A DNA stretch of 5,945 nt from an uncultured Eubacteriales bacterium (lineage in GTDB: Bacteria > Bacillota > Clostridia > HGM11514), in NCBI GenBank assembly GCA_902492655.1, contig CABUMF010000069.1, positions 1 to 5,945 on the forward strand, given 5' to 3'. The first letter of the stretch is position 1. The number at the start of each line of letters is the position of its first letter. This document shows positions 5,466 to 5,945 of the stretch, piece after piece. Position numbers and translations under genes: made by a program. The notes under the pieces are model-generated. The model had not been told where the DNA came from. It worked only from the letters and a program-made list of their open reading frames with translations, and ran no database searches.

Positions 5466-5594
5466 ATGAAAAGCAAAAAAGTATTACCGTTAATTTCGCT
5501 CCTGTTTGTCGCTATAATGCTCTTTTCTGTCGGAATGATAGTAAAAGAGCATCGGGAACGCCAACAAGATATAAAACCTTATAATTGTATGTGA
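5466..5594 (+). pseudogene. Truncated class B sortase-like N-terminus, 42 residues
   Basis: A strong GGAGG lies five bases before the ATG, 40 bases after the preceding stop. The product is a lysine-led N-terminus (MKSKKVLPL), one membrane helix (residues 7-26) and a short polar stretch KEHRERQQDIK, ending YNCM and a stop. A basic start, one helix and an ERQQD-like linker are how class B sortases of Clostridia begin, and the position downstream of an SPQTG protein fits. The catalytic region (His, the TLxTC Cys, Arg) is absent, and nothing like it appears in 5595-5945. I read it as a sortase gene cut after about codon 37; a genuine small membrane peptide is the alternative. Confidence 0.55.
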
Positions 5595-5633
5595 TGAAAA
5601 AGCACAAAGAGTACGCTAATCAATAGTTATTGT

Positions 5634-5670
5634 AATTTCCCTTGTGTTTTTTTGGAACACGAAGGAAATT
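5634..5670. repeat. Imperfect 15-bp inverted repeat
   Basis: Arms at 5634-5648 and 5656-5670 pair except for one mismatch and one G-U, around a seven-base T-rich loop. No T-run follows on either strand. It could end the plus-strand transcript inefficiently or be part of the junction with the mobile element. Confidence 0.5.
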
Positions 5671-5685
5671 GGGAGAAATATAAAT

Positions 5686-5716
5686 AGACCGTCTGCTCGT
5701 ATTGAGTAGACGGTCT
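5686..5716. terminator. Bidirectional intrinsic terminator between convergent genes
   Basis: AGACCGTCTGCTC pairs with GAGTAGACGGTCT over 13 base pairs (one wobble) with a five-base loop. Both flanks are AT-rich (TATCTATTG on the plus strand, ATTTATATTT on the minus strand). It abuts the stop codon of the minus-strand ImmA/IrrE-type gene and probably ends that transcript. Confidence 0.7.
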
Positions 5717-5945
5717 TATCTATTGTATCTGAGAAAGTCATTACAGTGTTCTTGCGGTCTGAGCCTAAATCCTTGTGATATGAGAGTATCCGCTTTCAAA
5801 GCCACAAGGTTTATATCCGAGTTCAAGGTTCTTGCTATTTGCTGAGTATCGTAACCTCGCTCAGCCAGCTCAAGAAAATCATCATCGGGTAAAGCAACTT
5901 GAGAAGCAAAAATGTTTGCTTCATATTCCATACGGTTGTCCTGCA
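5716..5945 (-). CDS. ImmA/IrrE-type metallopeptidase, C-terminal part (runs off the right edge)
   Basis: The frame is open to the end of the window (QDNR precedes the in-frame Met at 5931), so the Met is internal and the gene is incomplete. The visible 70-odd residues start at MEYEANIFASQVALPDD, the ExEANxFAxxLLxP segment that follows the HExxH zinc motif in ImmA/IrrE peptidases and supplies the third zinc ligand. The rest (GYDTQQIARTLNSDINLVAL then KADTLISQGFRLRP) is the helical tail of the form found in integrative conjugative elements of Clostridia. ImmA-type enzymes cleave the element's XRE repressor to induce transfer. The HExxH motif and any partner repressor lie outside the window. Confidence 0.8.
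   Translation of the reverse strand, partial: QDNRMEYEANIFASQVALPDDDFLELAERGYDTQQIARTLNSDINLVALKADTLISQGFRLRPQEHCNDFLRYNR

Overview
The window looks like an accessory region from a gut Firmicute (Clostridia, probably Oscillospiraceae/Ruminococcus-like). The basis is moderate GC with AT-rich promoters, strong GGAGG ribosome sites, sigma-A promoters with 17-bp spacers, a DUF6076-like protein, InlB-type surface repeats with an SPQTG sorting signal, and small HTH and ImmA/IrrE genes of the kind carried by integrative conjugative elements (ICEs). The organism is inferred from these features, not proven.

Layout. (1) 79-261, minus: an XRE-type HTH gene with a good promoter and ribosome site, cut off just after the DNA-binding helices. 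(2) 395-1637, minus: a DUF6076-like zinc-finger protein with its own promoter and a downstream hairpin terminator. (3) 1651-2700, minus: a self-contained SpoU/TrmH RNA methyltransferase unit with promoter, about 100-nt leader, gene and terminator. (4) 2696-2856: a second, decayed copy of the promoter, leader and first codons of the DUF6076-like gene. With the intact copy at 1477-1637 it brackets the methyltransferase unit as a 161-bp direct repeat, about 86% identical and gap-free. (5) 2978-3310, plus: a small excisionase-like HTH gene, then an ATGA-overlapping gene that breaks off after about 39 codons. (6) 3299-5594, plus: a surface-protein module. It holds an InlB-repeat protein lacking its N-terminus, a DUF5640-like membrane protein and a 42-residue membrane peptide resembling only the start of a class B sortase. 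(7) 5716-5945, minus: the C-terminus of an ImmA/IrrE-type metallopeptidase, running off the right edge.

How the parts fit. The surface module reads as a fragment cut at both ends (N-terminus of the surface protein missing on the left, body of the sortase missing on the right) and set between genes typical of mobile elements. The XRE gene, the gene at 3193, the surface protein, the sortase and the second DUF6076 copy all look truncated, so this is a recombination-scarred region. I see no intact, clearly novel multi-gene system. The most unusual structure is the promoter-bearing direct repeat around the methyltransferase gene, followed by the doubly truncated surface module. I saw no rRNA, tRNA, CRISPR array, transposase or integrase.
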